This document shows positions 35,271 to 45,975 of a stretch of DNA of 64,000 nucleotides, piece after piece; the stretch's first letter is position 1; each line of letters begins with the position of its first letter. Under the pieces are notes generated by a model. The model was given only the letters and a program-made list of their open reading frames with translations. It had not been told where the DNA came from and did no database searches. The stretch lies in assembly GCF_020091585.1 (NCBI RefSeq), contig NZ_CP083582.1:3348001-3412000 (forward strand). The letters are read 5' to 3'. Made by a program: the position numbers and the translations under genes. The DNA comes from Kovacikia minuta CCNUW1 (GTDB lineage: Bacteria > Cyanobacteriota > Cyanobacteriia > Leptolyngbyales > Leptolyngbyaceae).

Positions 35271-38200
35271 TCAATTCAGGTTTGCCTGGGTTAGTTCCAG
35301 GATTTCATCGAAGCAGTAGTCATTTACCAGCCGCTTCAGCGATCGAGCCAGGGCAGAATCAGACTCAGGAATTTGCTCAATCAGTTTGAGAATCTGGTTG
35401 GCATCCACTCGTAGGGCAGCCTGGTGCAATTGGGTAATCCATTGGGGGGACATAGTTTGGAGGGAGGAGGGAGGGGGGAGGGGGGATGAAATGGCGTGTT
35501 CGTCTGTATTGGTGTCTCCGTCCTCTGGTTCCTCGTAAATGTACTTCACGCCCAGGTGGTGAGCCATTTTCTCGAAGATTTCCTGTTCTTTAAAGGGTTT
35601 ACCAACAAAGTCATCGCAACCTGCTGCCAAAATGTTCGATCGCTGTTCCTCGAAAGCGCTGGCGGTAAGGGCGATGATTTTGGTGGGGTGTGGGGTGTGG
35701 GGTGTGGGGTGTGGGGTGTGGGGTGTGGGGTGGGGAGATTGAGCGGTCTCTGCGTCCCCTGGCTCCTGATTCCTGGCTTCTTTCGCTCGAATCTGGCGGG
35801 TTGCCTCGTAGCCATTCATTACGGGCATGCGCATATCCATCCAGATCAGATGGGGATGGTAGGTTTGCCACTGGGCGATCGCTTCCTGCCCGTTGTCTGC
35901 GGTGCGAACTTCAAACCCAATAGTGCTCAGGAGTTGGGCAATCAGGTCGCGGTTTTCGGGGCGATCGTCCACGACCAGAATGCGGTAGGCGGGTTGGTCT
36001 GGGGCAAGCCTGAGGACGCGCCTGCTGGTCGAAGGGGGAACCACCTCAACTGGATCTGCCAGGGTTACTGGGATCTCGAAGTAGAAAGTTGAGCCGACAT
36101 CTACCGTGCTGACGAAGTAAATATCACCCCCCATCAATTGCACGAATTGACGACTGATGGCAAGTCCCAGGCCTGTCCCTTCTCTGGTTTGGGTTCCAAC
36201 CGTTGTCTGAACAAAGGGTTCAAACAATCGATCCATCTCTTCTAACGCAATCCCGCAGCCGGTGTCTTCGACTTCAAAGAAGAGGGTGAGGGGTGGGGAG
36301 TAGGGGGTGTGGGGTGTGGGGTGTGGGGTGTGGGGTGTGGGGTGTGGGGTGTGGGGTGTGGGGTGTGGGGTGTGGGGTGTGGGGAGTGGGGTCTCCACAT
36401 CTCTGTGTCTCTGGATCTCTGCGTCTCCTGGCTCCTGACTCCCTTCCTCTCCTGGCTCAACCCGCAACCGCAAAACTACCCCTCCCCGTTGGGTGAATTT
36501 AATGGCATTTCCCAGTAGATTGATGAGAACCTGGCGCAGTTTGCCTTCGTCGGTGAAAACGTATTGGGGCAAGTCGGAGGCAAGCTCAAACTGAAGCGAG
36601 AGGTGTTTGGCGGCTGCCCGGATTTGAAACATTTCGCGCAGGGTTTGTAGCAGCAGTAGTAGATCGAAGGGAACGGGGTTTGCGGTGACTCGCCCTGCTT
36701 CGATTTTGGACATTTCCAAAACATCGTTAATCAGGTTTAGCAGGTGTTCGCCGCTACGGTTGATGGTTACCAGGGAGTTGCGCTGATTGGCGGTCAGGGC
36801 GATGTCTCGTTCCATGAGTTGGGAAAAACCGAGAATGGCGTTTAAGGGGGTGCGGAGTTCGTGGCTCATGTTTGCCAGGAAGGCACTTTTTGCCCGGTTG
36901 GCGGCTTCGGCTGCATCCTTGGCAATTCGGAGGGCAGATTCTGCTTTGTGACGGGCACGACCGATCGCAATCAGTTCTCCCACCAACTTGAGTAAATTAA
37001 TTTCTGCATGGCTCCAGGTTTTGGAGTAATGCACCACATCTGCCCCTAAAAACCCAACGACGCGATCGGAGTGAATCATGGGAACGACAACCGCAGATTG
37101 CACGGAGAGGCTGGTAAAAAAGTTTCTTTCTGCTGAGTTTGGCGGGAGTGCTGAGATCTGGGCAATTTGCAGCACATCTCCCTGGCTGACTTGATGATGC
37201 AGATAGGAGAATTCTGCAACGGAAGCACCATTGGGATAGTGGGGTAAGGGTTTGATGTTCGGTGCATGCCATGCCTGTATCAGGTGAATCCGGCTCTGGT
37301 CAGGCGAGTATTCGAAAATACTGGCGCGTTCGGCTTCAATCAATTGGGCGATCGCTTCCAGGGCAAAGTCCAGGGCAGTTGTCCCATCCTGATCGATAAA
37401 CTGGCGAGAAATACTGCTCAGCAAACTATCGATTTGGGCACGCCGCGCCAGGGCATCTTCCGCCTGCTTGCGCTCTAGTTCAGCCCCAGCACGGGCAGCA
37501 AAAATCTTCAGGATTAATTCCCGTCCTGGATCGGACTCCATCGGTTGGTTATCCATCACTGCCATGTGACCCAGAATTTCTCCCGATGAGTCGATCAGGG
37601 GAACGCCTAAATAGCTCTCTGCCTTCATGTCAACCAGCAAGGCATCTTCAGGAAAAAGCTGCTGAAGGTCGGCGGGATAGTAACAGGTTCTACCCTGAAA
37701 AACCTGTTCGCAGGGGCTGTTTTGCAGGCAATAGGTAAAGTTTTCAGCAAATCCATCCCCGCTCCAGCACGCCAGGGTGTGGACAGAATCGCCGATGTCT
37801 TCCCCATGCTCAGAAACGAGGGCGTAACGAACTCGCAGCACTCTGGCGAGGTAACGAACACAGGCACGGAAAAATTCATCCCCCGTTTTGGAAGCGGTGC
37901 CTTCGACGATTAACCGCAGGGCTTCTTCCCGTTGTTTGCGATCGGTGATGTCTTCGGCAATGCAAAGTAGATGGGTGGGGTTTCCCTGGTCGTCGAACAA
38001 CGGTAATTTGAGGGTGCGTGCCAGGATGGTTTCCTGGGTGGTCGGCAGGGGCTGCTCGACCACTTCCAATAACGTTTTTTGTTGGACTGCCTGAAGGTCC
38101 TGTGCTCGGAAGAAATCTGCCTGTTCCTGGGGAATCAGGTCGTAGTCGGTTAGCCCGATCGCCCCTGTTCTGGAAAAGCCTAGGATTTTTTCTGAACTGT

Positions 38201-41200
38201 TGTTGATTAATACGTAGCGGAAATCGTTCTGGATATCTTTGGCAAATAGTGCCAGGGGAATGTTTTCAATAATGCTGTTGAGGAATTGCTGGGACTGGCG
38301 CAGTTCTTCCTCAAGCCTTTTGCGCTCGCTGATGTCGGTCAGCACAAAATCCAGGCACCCTTCCTCAGGGTTAACGCGGAGTGATAGCAGTCCCCAGGCG
38401 ATCGAGCCATCGGGGCGGCGCAGTTGTTCTTCAAAGTTTCGCACTTCACCGTAGGTATCAAATTCTTCCAGGATGCGATCTCGATCGGCGGGATTGGCAT
38501 AGAACTCTTCGGTGAAGCGTCTGCCAACCAGGTCAGCGGGAGTGTTAAAACCCATAATTTCGGCATAACGCTGGTTCACTTCCAGAAACATGCCATCTCC
38601 CAAACGGGTGCGCCCAATCCCTACCTGGGAGTTTTCAAAAATGTTGCGGTACTTCAGTTCATTGCGCCGCAGGGCTTCTTCTGCCTGTTTGCTGGCGGTG
38701 ATGTCGGTAATTACCCCTTCCAGACAATATTCTTCCTGGTTCAGGCGCACGGAGTACATGCCCCAGCGAATGGAACCATCCTGCTGGCGGAACTGCATCT
38801 CAAAATTGTTGACTTCACCGGTTGCCAGCAACTCTTCTAGCATGCGATCCCGATCCTCGGGATGCACATAAAACTCGGTCGATCGCCGTTTTCCAATCAC
38901 ATCTTCTGGCGAACATAGGCCTGTGAATTCGACGTATTTCTGGTTTGCTTCCAGGATCAGCCCATCTTCTAAGCGGGTTCGAAAGATGCCAACCTGGGAG
39001 TTGTTAAAGATGTTGCGAAATTTGAGTTCACTGCGCCGCAGGGCTTCTTCAGCTTGTTTGCGTTCAGTTACATTGGTGCCAACGGAAAGGATTTCCACCA
39101 CATTTCCAGCTTCGTCCAAAATGGGTTTGTTAGACCAGACAACCCAGACCCGATCGCCGTTTTTGCACAGATTCTCGTTTTCATTCAGGGCATAGCGTTC
39201 GGGATGATGGCGCATGTCGTGCACAAGTGCGTTTAGATCGCGCCCGGAGCTTTCCATTTCGGGGACGATCGTCCCCATCACGTTATGTCCGATGAGTTCG
39301 TTTGCTTCGTAGCCAAAAAAGCGTTGTCCGTAATCATTGATAAACCGGATGATGCCACGGGTATCAAAGCGGACGATGATACAATTTGCTGCTTCAACCA
39401 GGTCGCGATATTGGGCTTCGCTTTCCCGCAGGGCTGCTTCCGTTCGCTTGCGATCGCTGACATCTTGAATCAAACTCAAAATTGAAATCGCTTTGCCAGC
39501 GTCATCCAGCAATACGGAGTTATACCACTCACAGTCCAGTACGCGTCCATCTTTGGCATAGTTGCGGTTGTAACTGATATTTTGTTGATCCTGACCATTT
39601 AATAGGCGGGTTGCAATTTCGCTGACCTGAGCCTGGTCTGCCTCATAAATGAAGCTCCAATCGCTCCAGACTTTGCCAATTAACTCCTCTGCTTTCCAGC
39701 CAAAAATGTGCTCAGCCTGGTGAGACCAGTGGCTAATCCGCAGTTCGTGATCCCATTCGATGACCCCCAGGGGCGAATTTTCGATGTGGAATGCCAACTG
39801 TTGGTGTGCTTGCCGCAGTGCTTCTTCCGCCCGTTTGCGATCGGTCACGTCCATGCCTAAACCAATCATGCGAACTGCCTGACCTGCACTGTTTCGCAGG
39901 GTCAGTCCTTTGCCTAAAATCCAATGAACGCTGCCATCTGCCCACAGAATCCGAAATTCAATGTCGTAGTCTGTTCCGGTTTCGATCGCATGGGCAATTT
40001 CCCGCGTCACCTCTGCCCGATCCTGGGGATGGACAATCCGCAAGAATTCGTCGAAGGTGCCACCAAAGCTACCTGGAGCCATGCCATGAATTTCTTCCAG
40101 GTTGTCTGACCATTTCACCTCGCCAGTCAGAATATTCCAATCCCAACTGCCCATGCGTCCAGCTTCCAACGCCAGTCGTAGCCGTTCCTCACTTTCGCGT
40201 AATGCCCTGTTCCGTTTGCTTGCGATCGGTAATATCGATGCTGGTGCCTTCGTAATAGAGAATGCCACCTGCGTCATCGCGGACGATACGGGCATTTTCG
40301 GATACCCAGATGATGCTGCCGTCCTTGCGATAGACCTGGGCTTCAAAATCGGTGACCGCGTAGTTTTTATGAAGTGCGAGTTGGAATTCTATGCGGCGAT
40401 CGGGGTTGACGTAAAGTTCTTGCCCAATGTCCGTGAGTGTCGTGATCATTTCTGTGGGCGAGGAATAGCCATGCATCCGAGCCAGGGTGGGATTGACGCT
40501 CAGGTAATGCCCATCGGGAGTACTTTGGTAGATCCCAACAACGGCATTTTCAAAAATGCTGCGATACCGTTCTTCTGCCTGTTTGAGGGCCGCTTCGGTG
40601 CGTCTGTAATCGGTGACATCGCGAAAGCTCCAGGCACGTCCAATGATTTGCCCATTGCTGCGAAGGGGTTGGGAATAGCGCTCAAAGATCCGACCGTCCT
40701 TAAATTCCAGCAGTTCCAGGGCAACTTCATCGGGGCGATCGCGAAATAATTGCCAGACCCGACTGAGAAATTGCTCCGAATTTTGGGTTTGTTCGCTCAA
40801 AAACTGTAATCGTTCATCGGCACTGCCGGGCAGCATCAGTGATTCGGGCATGCGCCACATCTGGAGAAATTTGCGGTTATAGATGGGTGTATTGCGATCG
40901 CGGGTTACCACCAAAATTCCATCGGCTGTCGATTCCAGGGTGGCTTGTAGCAAGGAAACATATTTCTCCCGTTCCTGTTCCGTGCGTTGATGCTCGACTA
41001 ACGCCTGGTGCTCCTGGGTCACATCCCGAATGATCAGCACCACTGGAGAGCCGTCTTCGACCTCAATGCAGTCACCGGAGATTTCGAGGAGGTGGGGTGT
41101 GGGGTGTGGGGTGTGGGGTGTGGGGTGTGGGGTGTGAGGTGTGGGGTGTGGGGTGTGGGGGTGTGGGGTGTGGGGTGTGGGGTGTGGGGTGGAATTCGTA

Positions 41201-41482
41201 GAGGGTAGGTTCGTAGGAGTGGGCGCGGAGCTTTGCGTCAGGATACTCTGTGATGGCAAGGAAATTTCCAGCCTGTTGTAGGGGCAACACATCCCTGAGG
41301 CAAGAGCCAACTACATTAGGGTCAAAACGGTTGACCAGACGGCTAAACGCCGGATTACACCGCTCGATTCGCTGCTCTGCATCCGTCCAGACAACAGCAT
41401 CTGCGATCGCTCCTAGGGCTTTCTCTAGCCTGCATAGGGTCGATTGCAACTGCTTCAGCAGGTTGGCTGAATCGGTTTCCAT
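35271..41482 (-). CDS. Giant PAS/GAF hybrid sensor histidine kinase, two frame breaks, three internal repeat arrays
   Basis: One gene of about 2,069 residues when two extra bases are removed (one C at 40205-40207, one G at 41157-41161); as sequenced it falls into three frames (41482-41072, about 41190-40189, 40346-35271). The ATG at 41482 follows AAGGAG. Order: about nine PAS domains (each closing with DVTDRK-type linkers; two neighbouring ones, with NIFNNSQVGIFRTR and NIFENSQVGIGRTR, look recently duplicated), two GAF domains, HisKA with ANMSHELRTPLNAILGFSQL, HATPase_c, a receiver domain (LVVDDRPENR, WMDMRMPVMNGYEA) and a short helical tail. No membrane helix was noticed, so it is probably cytoplasmic. 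Heptanucleotide arrays add TPHPTPH stretches in the first PAS, in HATPase_c and in the receiver. Confidence 0.88.
35685..35731. repeat. Intragenic heptanucleotide array 1 (GGGGTGT x6) in the receiver domain
   Basis: Six full units and a partial one. On the coding strand they give TPHPTPH repeats placed directly before KIIALTA, the fourth strand of the receiver domain. The present copy number keeps the frame. A 27-base block at 35747-35773 next to it recurs with 25 identities at 36416-36442 beside array 2, so array and block look like one inserted composite repeat. Confidence 0.92.
36304..36391. repeat. Intragenic heptanucleotide array 2 (GGGGTGT x11 + GGGGAGT) in the HATPase domain
   Basis: Twelve units, 84 bases and thus 28 codons, coding Thr-Pro-His repeats between the N box region (NLLGNAIKFTQRGGVVLRLRV) and LFFEVEDTGCGI, the G1 box. 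Together with the adjoining block at 36416-36442 it inserts roughly 50 residues into the ATP-binding domain. In frame at the present copy number. Confidence 0.92.
41094..41190. repeat. Intragenic heptanucleotide array 3 (GGGGTGT x13) in the first PAS domain, with an extra G
   Basis: Thirteen units, one of them GAGGTGT, plus a partial one: 97 bases. The tenth unit has five G instead of four (41157-41161). Without that G the array is 96 bases and joins the YEF side to the LLEISGDCIEV side in one frame; with it the frame is lost. Confidence 0.9.
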
Positions 41483-41578
41483 TCCTGACTCCTTATTACC
41501 AGACACAAGGGCTATACAATTCGCTCGTCTTTTGCAAAAATTAACGTCAACCGGAACTGGTCTGAGCCACGTTTAAAT

Positions 41579-44500
41579 ATGATGTTGCCAAAAAAAGATA
41601 CTCCAATCGTTACTCTAGCGCTCTTGCTAACTCTATCTGCCGCCTCTGAACCTTTTATACACAAGTTTTTAACGACCCATCCGGTTCTGGCTCAATCTGC
41701 ATCTCCAACGGCTACACCCCTGCCCCCGGTTGCCCCGAAGGATAAATTGGTACGGATTGATGGCTCGACCAGCATGGCAACGATTAATCAGGCGTTGAAG
41801 CAGCGTTACGAAACCCAATATTCTGGGACAACGGTTGATTTGACCTACAACGGTACCCGCTCTGCCCTGCAAGCGTTGCTAGATGGCAAGATTGACCTGG
41901 CGGCGATCGGGCGTTCTCTAACGCCAGAGGAGAAGGCGAAGGGATTCATCCAGGTGCCGGTCTCTCGGAATAAAATTGCGATGGTGGTTGGTCCTAACAA
42001 CTCCTTTACGGGCAGCCTCAGTGATCGGCAATTTGCCCAAATTTTCCGGGGCGAAATTACGGATTGGTCGCAAGTGGGCGGTTCTCCCGGTCCAATTCGC
42101 TTTATTGACCGCCCGGAGGATAGTGATACTCGCCAGGCGTTACAGAATTATCCTGTTTTCAGGGTAGCGCCCTTTGCGGCGGGTGCCAATGCGGTCAGGT
42201 TACCCAATGACACGACAGAGACGGTGATTCAGGAGCTAGGGACTGATGGCATCAGCTATGCGATCGCTGACCAGGTAGTAGAGAAACCGGGTGTGACTGT
42301 CCTCAAGATGCATGGAACGCTTCCCAGCGACCCCCGTTATCCCTTCTCCCAACCGCTGGTCTACGTGTATCGGGGTACTCCCCCTGCTGCGGTCAAAAGC
42401 TTCCTGGCTTACGTCACTGCTCAGGAAAATAAGGCGGCGATCGAGGAGGCACGGGTTGAGGGGGCAACCGCTTCTCCCTCCCCTATTGCAGAGGCAACCG
42501 CTTCTCCCTCGCCTGCGGCGACTCCTACCCCGGCAGCCAGCCCTGACCCCGCAGTCAGCCCTACCCCGGCAGCCAGCCCTGACCCCGCCGCCAGTACGGG
42601 AGTCAGGGATATCTCTCCCTGGTGGTTGCTGCTGCCTGCGGCAATTCTCGGGTTAGCCTGGTTTTGGGGTAACCGGGGGGCAGGTGCGCCGCCTGTTGCA
42701 AGCAGCACTCCTGCGGCTGGCACAGCGGCGACTGGAGGGATTACTCCCTCCCCGGTTCCCCCCGTGCCCTCTCCCACTCCTGCCCCTGCCTCTGTTGCTC
42801 CGATCGACGCTCCTGAAGGGACAGCGGTACGGGAAGCCTCTATTCCTCCTGCAACGAGAGAGGGAGCTGAGGTTCCTGGTATAGCTTCTGTCACTCCACC
42901 GATCACACCTGTTGAAGCAGCAACCCCAGCAGTGGGGGCGGGAGCGGCGGGAGCGGCGATCGCAGCGGGAGCGGGAGCGGCTGCCTTGGCGGGGCTGGCA
43001 GGGGCAAAATCCCGCGCTAACAGTACCATTACCCTCACCCCCCGCGATGCTTATCAGGCGTACACCAAGTGGGATGCCCCAGAGGAGCATCGGGCTGAGT
43101 TGCAGGCGCAGGGCGGCGATAACCTGATGCTGCGGCTGTACGATGTCACTGGACAGGACCCAAAAACCTACACGCCTGAAAACTTTGAAGAATTCGATGT
43201 GAGTGAGCAGGACTGGGATCGGAATCTGCCTGTTTTAAGCGATCGTGATTATGTTTCGGAAGTTGGATATACTGCCCCAGAGGGTCGCTGGCTGCCCCTG
43301 GCTCGTTCTAACCCCATTCGGATCAAGTCTCCCAATCTGGTTGCTCCCCCCGTTGAGCTGGTTCATCCGCCCGAAGGCTCACCAGCGGTTGAGGCAATTC
43401 CCCTCATCCAGACTCTTTCCCCTCCTGCCCCTGATACCGGGGCGATCGCGGGTGTTGCAGGAGCGGCGATCGCCGGGGGGGCTGCCCTTTCCGCTCTCAG
43501 CAGCGACCCGCAATCGGATGTGGAAGCCGCTAAGTTTGATGTTGGACAAACGGATCTGAGTAGTGAATCCCTGGCTTCTGTGGATGCGGGGTTGCCCGAT
43601 TTACCAGACGGTTACGGCGAAAGCCGAATTGTTTTGATGCCCCGCGATCCTCAATGGGCGTATTCCTACTGGGATACCCCGGATGAACACAAGTCGGAAC
43701 TGCGCCGCCAGGGGGGAGAAAAGCTGGCGCTGCGGATCTATGATGTCACCGATATTGACCTGAACCAGCAGGCTTCCCACAGTCTGCAACAGTATGACTG
43801 CGATGAGCTGGCGCGGGATTGGTATGTGCCGATTCCGGTCAGCGATCGCGACTATATTGCCGAAATTGGCTATGTCACCGGTGATGGTCGCTGGTTGATG
43901 TTGGCTCGCTCCGCTCCCTGCCGCATTCCCCCTGTCTACCCCTCCGACTGGTATGAGGAACACTTTGCCACGGTTTCCTGGGAAGAGAACCTGCGTGGCA
44001 GAACCATTCTGGATCTGGTTCCTCCCAGCCAGATTATGGGATCGGCTGCTCCAATTTATGACCAGGTGTTTGGCATGAGCGAGTCCGCTGAAGCAATGCG
44101 CATCGCTGGTTCTCTGTTTGGTTCAATGCAGCATGTTCCTGGTTCTGTCTTTGGGTCCGCCCAGATGGCTTCTGGGCAAGCGTTGAGTTCTTTCCAGGCT
44201 ATTCCTGGGCAGGCGGTCAGCTCCTATATCTTCCCGTCTGGGGTGGGAATGGGTGTAGTGCCCACTTTTTCTGGCCTCACTATGTCGGGAGTTGGGTTCT
44301 CGGCATCCATGCCACCGATTCGCGCTCGCAAGTTCTGGCTGGTTGCGGATGCAGAACTCATTATCTACGGCGCAACTGAACCGGATGCTACCGTGACGAT
44401 CGCCGGTCGCCCCATCACCCTCAACCCCGATGGTACCTTCCGCTTCCAGATGTCCTTCCAGGATGGCTTGCTAGACTTCCCAATTATGGCGGTTGCTGCC

Positions 44501-44599
44501 GATGGTGAACAAAATCGGGCGATTCACATGAAGTTTACCCGCGAAACCCCAGAACGACGGACGAATACAAAGGATGAGGCGCAGGAAGAGCCGTTTTAG
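41579..44599 (+). CDS. PstS-like periplasmic binding domain fused through a membrane helix to two DUF4912 domains
   Basis: Protein of 1,006 residues. A signal segment (LALLLTLSAASEPFI) is followed by a phosphate-binding-protein-like domain at about 50-285 (LVRIDGSTSMATINQALKQR; LAAIGRSLTPEEKAKG; PVSRNKIAMVVG). Then come Pro/Ala/Ser repeats (ASPDPAVSPTPAASPDPA), a membrane helix near 345 (WWLLLPAAILGLAWFW), a long Ala/Gly-rich linker, and two DUF4912 domains at about 475-580 and 680-785 that share the pattern ITLTPRDAYQAYTKWD / IVLMPRDPQWAYSYWD. The C-terminus is strand-rich with DAELIIYGATEPDATVTI. Topology suggests ligand binding outside and DUF4912 inside, but the function is unknown. Confidence 0.85.
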   Translation: MMLPKKDTPIVTLALLLTLSAASEPFIHKFLTTHPVLAQSASPTATPLPPVAPKDKLVRIDGSTSMATINQALKQRYETQYSGTTVDLTYNGTRSALQALLDGKIDLAAIGRSLTPEEKAKGFIQVPVSRNKIAMVVGPNNSFTGSLSDRQFAQIFRGEITDWSQVGGSPGPIRFIDRPEDSDTRQALQNYPVFRVAPFAAGANAVRLPNDTTETVIQELGTDGISYAIADQVVEKPGVTVLKMHGTLPSDPRYPFSQPLVYVYRGTPPAAVKSFLAYVTAQENKAAIEEARVEGATASPSPIAEATASPSPAATPTPAASPDPAVSPTPAASPDPAASTGVRDISPWWLLLPAAILGLAWFWGNRGAGAPPVASSTPAAGTAATGGITPSPVPPVPSPTPAPASVAPIDAPEGTAVREASIPPATREGAEVPGIASVTPPITPVEAATPAVGAGAAGAAIAAGAGAAALAGLAGAKSRANSTITLTPRDAYQAYTKWDAPEEHRAELQAQGGDNLMLRLYDVTGQDPKTYTPENFEEFDVSEQDWDRNLPVLSDRDYVSEVGYTAPEGRWLPLARSNPIRIKSPNLVAPPVELVHPPEGSPAVEAIPLIQTLSPPAPDTGAIAGVAGAAIAGGAALSALSSDPQSDVEAAKFDVGQTDLSSESLASVDAGLPDLPDGYGESRIVLMPRDPQWAYSYWDTPDEHKSELRRQGGEKLALRIYDVTDIDLNQQASHSLQQYDCDELARDWYVPIPVSDRDYIAEIGYVTGDGRWLMLARSAPCRIPPVYPSDWYEEHFATVSWEENLRGRTILDLVPPSQIMGSAAPIYDQVFGMSESAEAMRIAGSLFGSMQHVPGSVFGSAQMASGQALSSFQAIPGQAVSSYIFPSGVGMGVVPTFSGLTMSGVGFSASMPPIRARKFWLVADAELIIYGATEPDATVTIAGRPITLNPDGTFRFQMSFQDGLLDFPIMAVAADGEQNRAIHMKFTRETPERRTNTKDEAQEEPF

Positions 44600-45975
44600 A
44601 ATCGATCGCCCAGATCAACCGTAATTTCGCTGCCCCCGCGATCGTTCCAACCAAACTCAACTCGGAGGAGTCCGAAGGGAATCAGGAAATGGAACCCAAA
44701 CCCATAGCTGGAGCCATCCCCAGGTTTCAGTCGTGCCTGCGATGGGTTCCCTCTAACTTCGCTCTCTGTACCCAAAACACTGCCGTATTCGACGAACAAA
44801 ACTCCTCTGGTTTGGATTTCTCGCTTAAATAGGGTGAAATTAACGATCGGAAACCGATATTCAGCGGTAGCCAGAATAAAACTGCTACCCGATCCAACTG
44901 TTCCGCCATCGTAACCCCGCAAAGTAGAACTACCACCCAGGGTGAACGCTTCATAGGCGGGTACATCTCCCAAAATTGTGCCGCCTTGCAGATTTAACAC
45001 CAGCGTGCGTGGTCCCTGGGTAAACCCAAACAGGTTTAAGGGAATGAACTGACTAACGTTGCCGCTAAGGCGGGTATAGGTAATGCTGGCATCACCAACG
45101 GGAATGGACTGATCTACACCTAGCCTGGCTTTGGTTCCCTCTGTAGCATAGGTGGGATCATCGACGGCGCGATAATAAGCAGACAGATTCAGGGTCAGTA
45201 AATCATCCTGTCCTGTATCGGAAAAGGTCAGCGGATTGCCCAGAATATCTCTTGGACTAAGACGGGAAGTAAAAGCCCGGTTGCGCACCGAAACCCGCTG
45301 GTAATTGACTCCCAACGCTGCACCCAAATCCGGTGAGAAGGGTTGGAAATACTCAATTCCACCCCCCAGCCGATGTAGCCACGGCTTTTGGTTATGGGCA
45401 AGCCGTACATCCCGTCTGCCCTTGGCAAAAACGTTGACCGTCGATCGCGTATTGGACAGGTTGGCTGAAAAGAATCCAGGTAAAGATTCTGGTTTAATTG
45501 AATAGCCTAGATCAAACGCAACGCTTTCCTGGGAAATCGGATCTGCGGTTAATTCCAGGACAAACCGCTGGTTTCCATTGATTCGTTGCTGAATATACAG
45601 TGGGATTGGCAGATCCCCACCATCAAGGGTGGCTTGGGCGGCAGTTGGATAGTCACGATTGGGACCCTGGAGCGCTGTTGGATCGGCAAATGCTGATCCA
45701 AAATCGAATGAAAACCCCTGCTCTTTCTGGGTTCCAAAGGTTGACCTGATCGTGAAATTGGTTTGATCGACAAAGTTTGGCGTTTCACCCGTTTGTTCAT
45801 CGGGAGAAGGGGCAGGTAGCAAGTCTGCTGCCTGGGTAGACGATCGCTCCAACGGTGGAGAAGGATTGGCAGGGGACTGTGCCCCACCAGCAGGAACAGT
45901 GAGTATATGGATAGAAACGGCGACTACCACTCCTATACCCGATCTCTGAACAAACTGTACAGATGGCACGTGCAT
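44596..45975 (-). CDS. Omp85/BamA-type outer membrane beta-barrel without POTRA domains
   Basis: Protein of 459 residues. A signal peptide region (GIGVVVAVSIHILTVPAGG) and a Pro/Ser-rich linker are followed by alternating strand sequence to the end. The Omp85 signature region reads FTLGGSSTLRGYDGGTVGSG, with the RGY of loop 6, then ATAEYRFPI, and the protein ends FGWNDRGGSEITVDLGDRF with a terminal Phe as in outer membrane barrels. No POTRA repeats precede the barrel, unlike BamA/TamA. Its stop overlaps the stop of the DUF4912 gene by four bases. The ATG at 45975 is used; a GTG at 45987 is possible. Confidence 0.85.
   Translation of the reverse strand: MHVPSVQFVQRSGIGVVVAVSIHILTVPAGGAQSPANPSPPLERSSTQAADLLPAPSPDEQTGETPNFVDQTNFTIRSTFGTQKEQGFSFDFGSAFADPTALQGPNRDYPTAAQATLDGGDLPIPLYIQQRINGNQRFVLELTADPISQESVAFDLGYSIKPESLPGFFSANLSNTRSTVNVFAKGRRDVRLAHNQKPWLHRLGGGIEYFQPFSPDLGAALGVNYQRVSVRNRAFTSRLSPRDILGNPLTFSDTGQDDLLTLNLSAYYRAVDDPTYATEGTKARLGVDQSIPVGDASITYTRLSGNVSQFIPLNLFGFTQGPRTLVLNLQGGTILGDVPAYEAFTLGGSSTLRGYDGGTVGSGSSFILATAEYRFPIVNFTLFKREIQTRGVLFVEYGSVLGTESEVRGNPSQARLKPGDGSSYGFGFHFLIPFGLLRVEFGWNDRGGSEITVDLGDRF

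Noticed and set aside
35685-41190. CRISPR-like regularity of the GGGGTGT arrays
   Set aside because: Units are contiguous seven-base repeats with no spacers and no cas genes are near.
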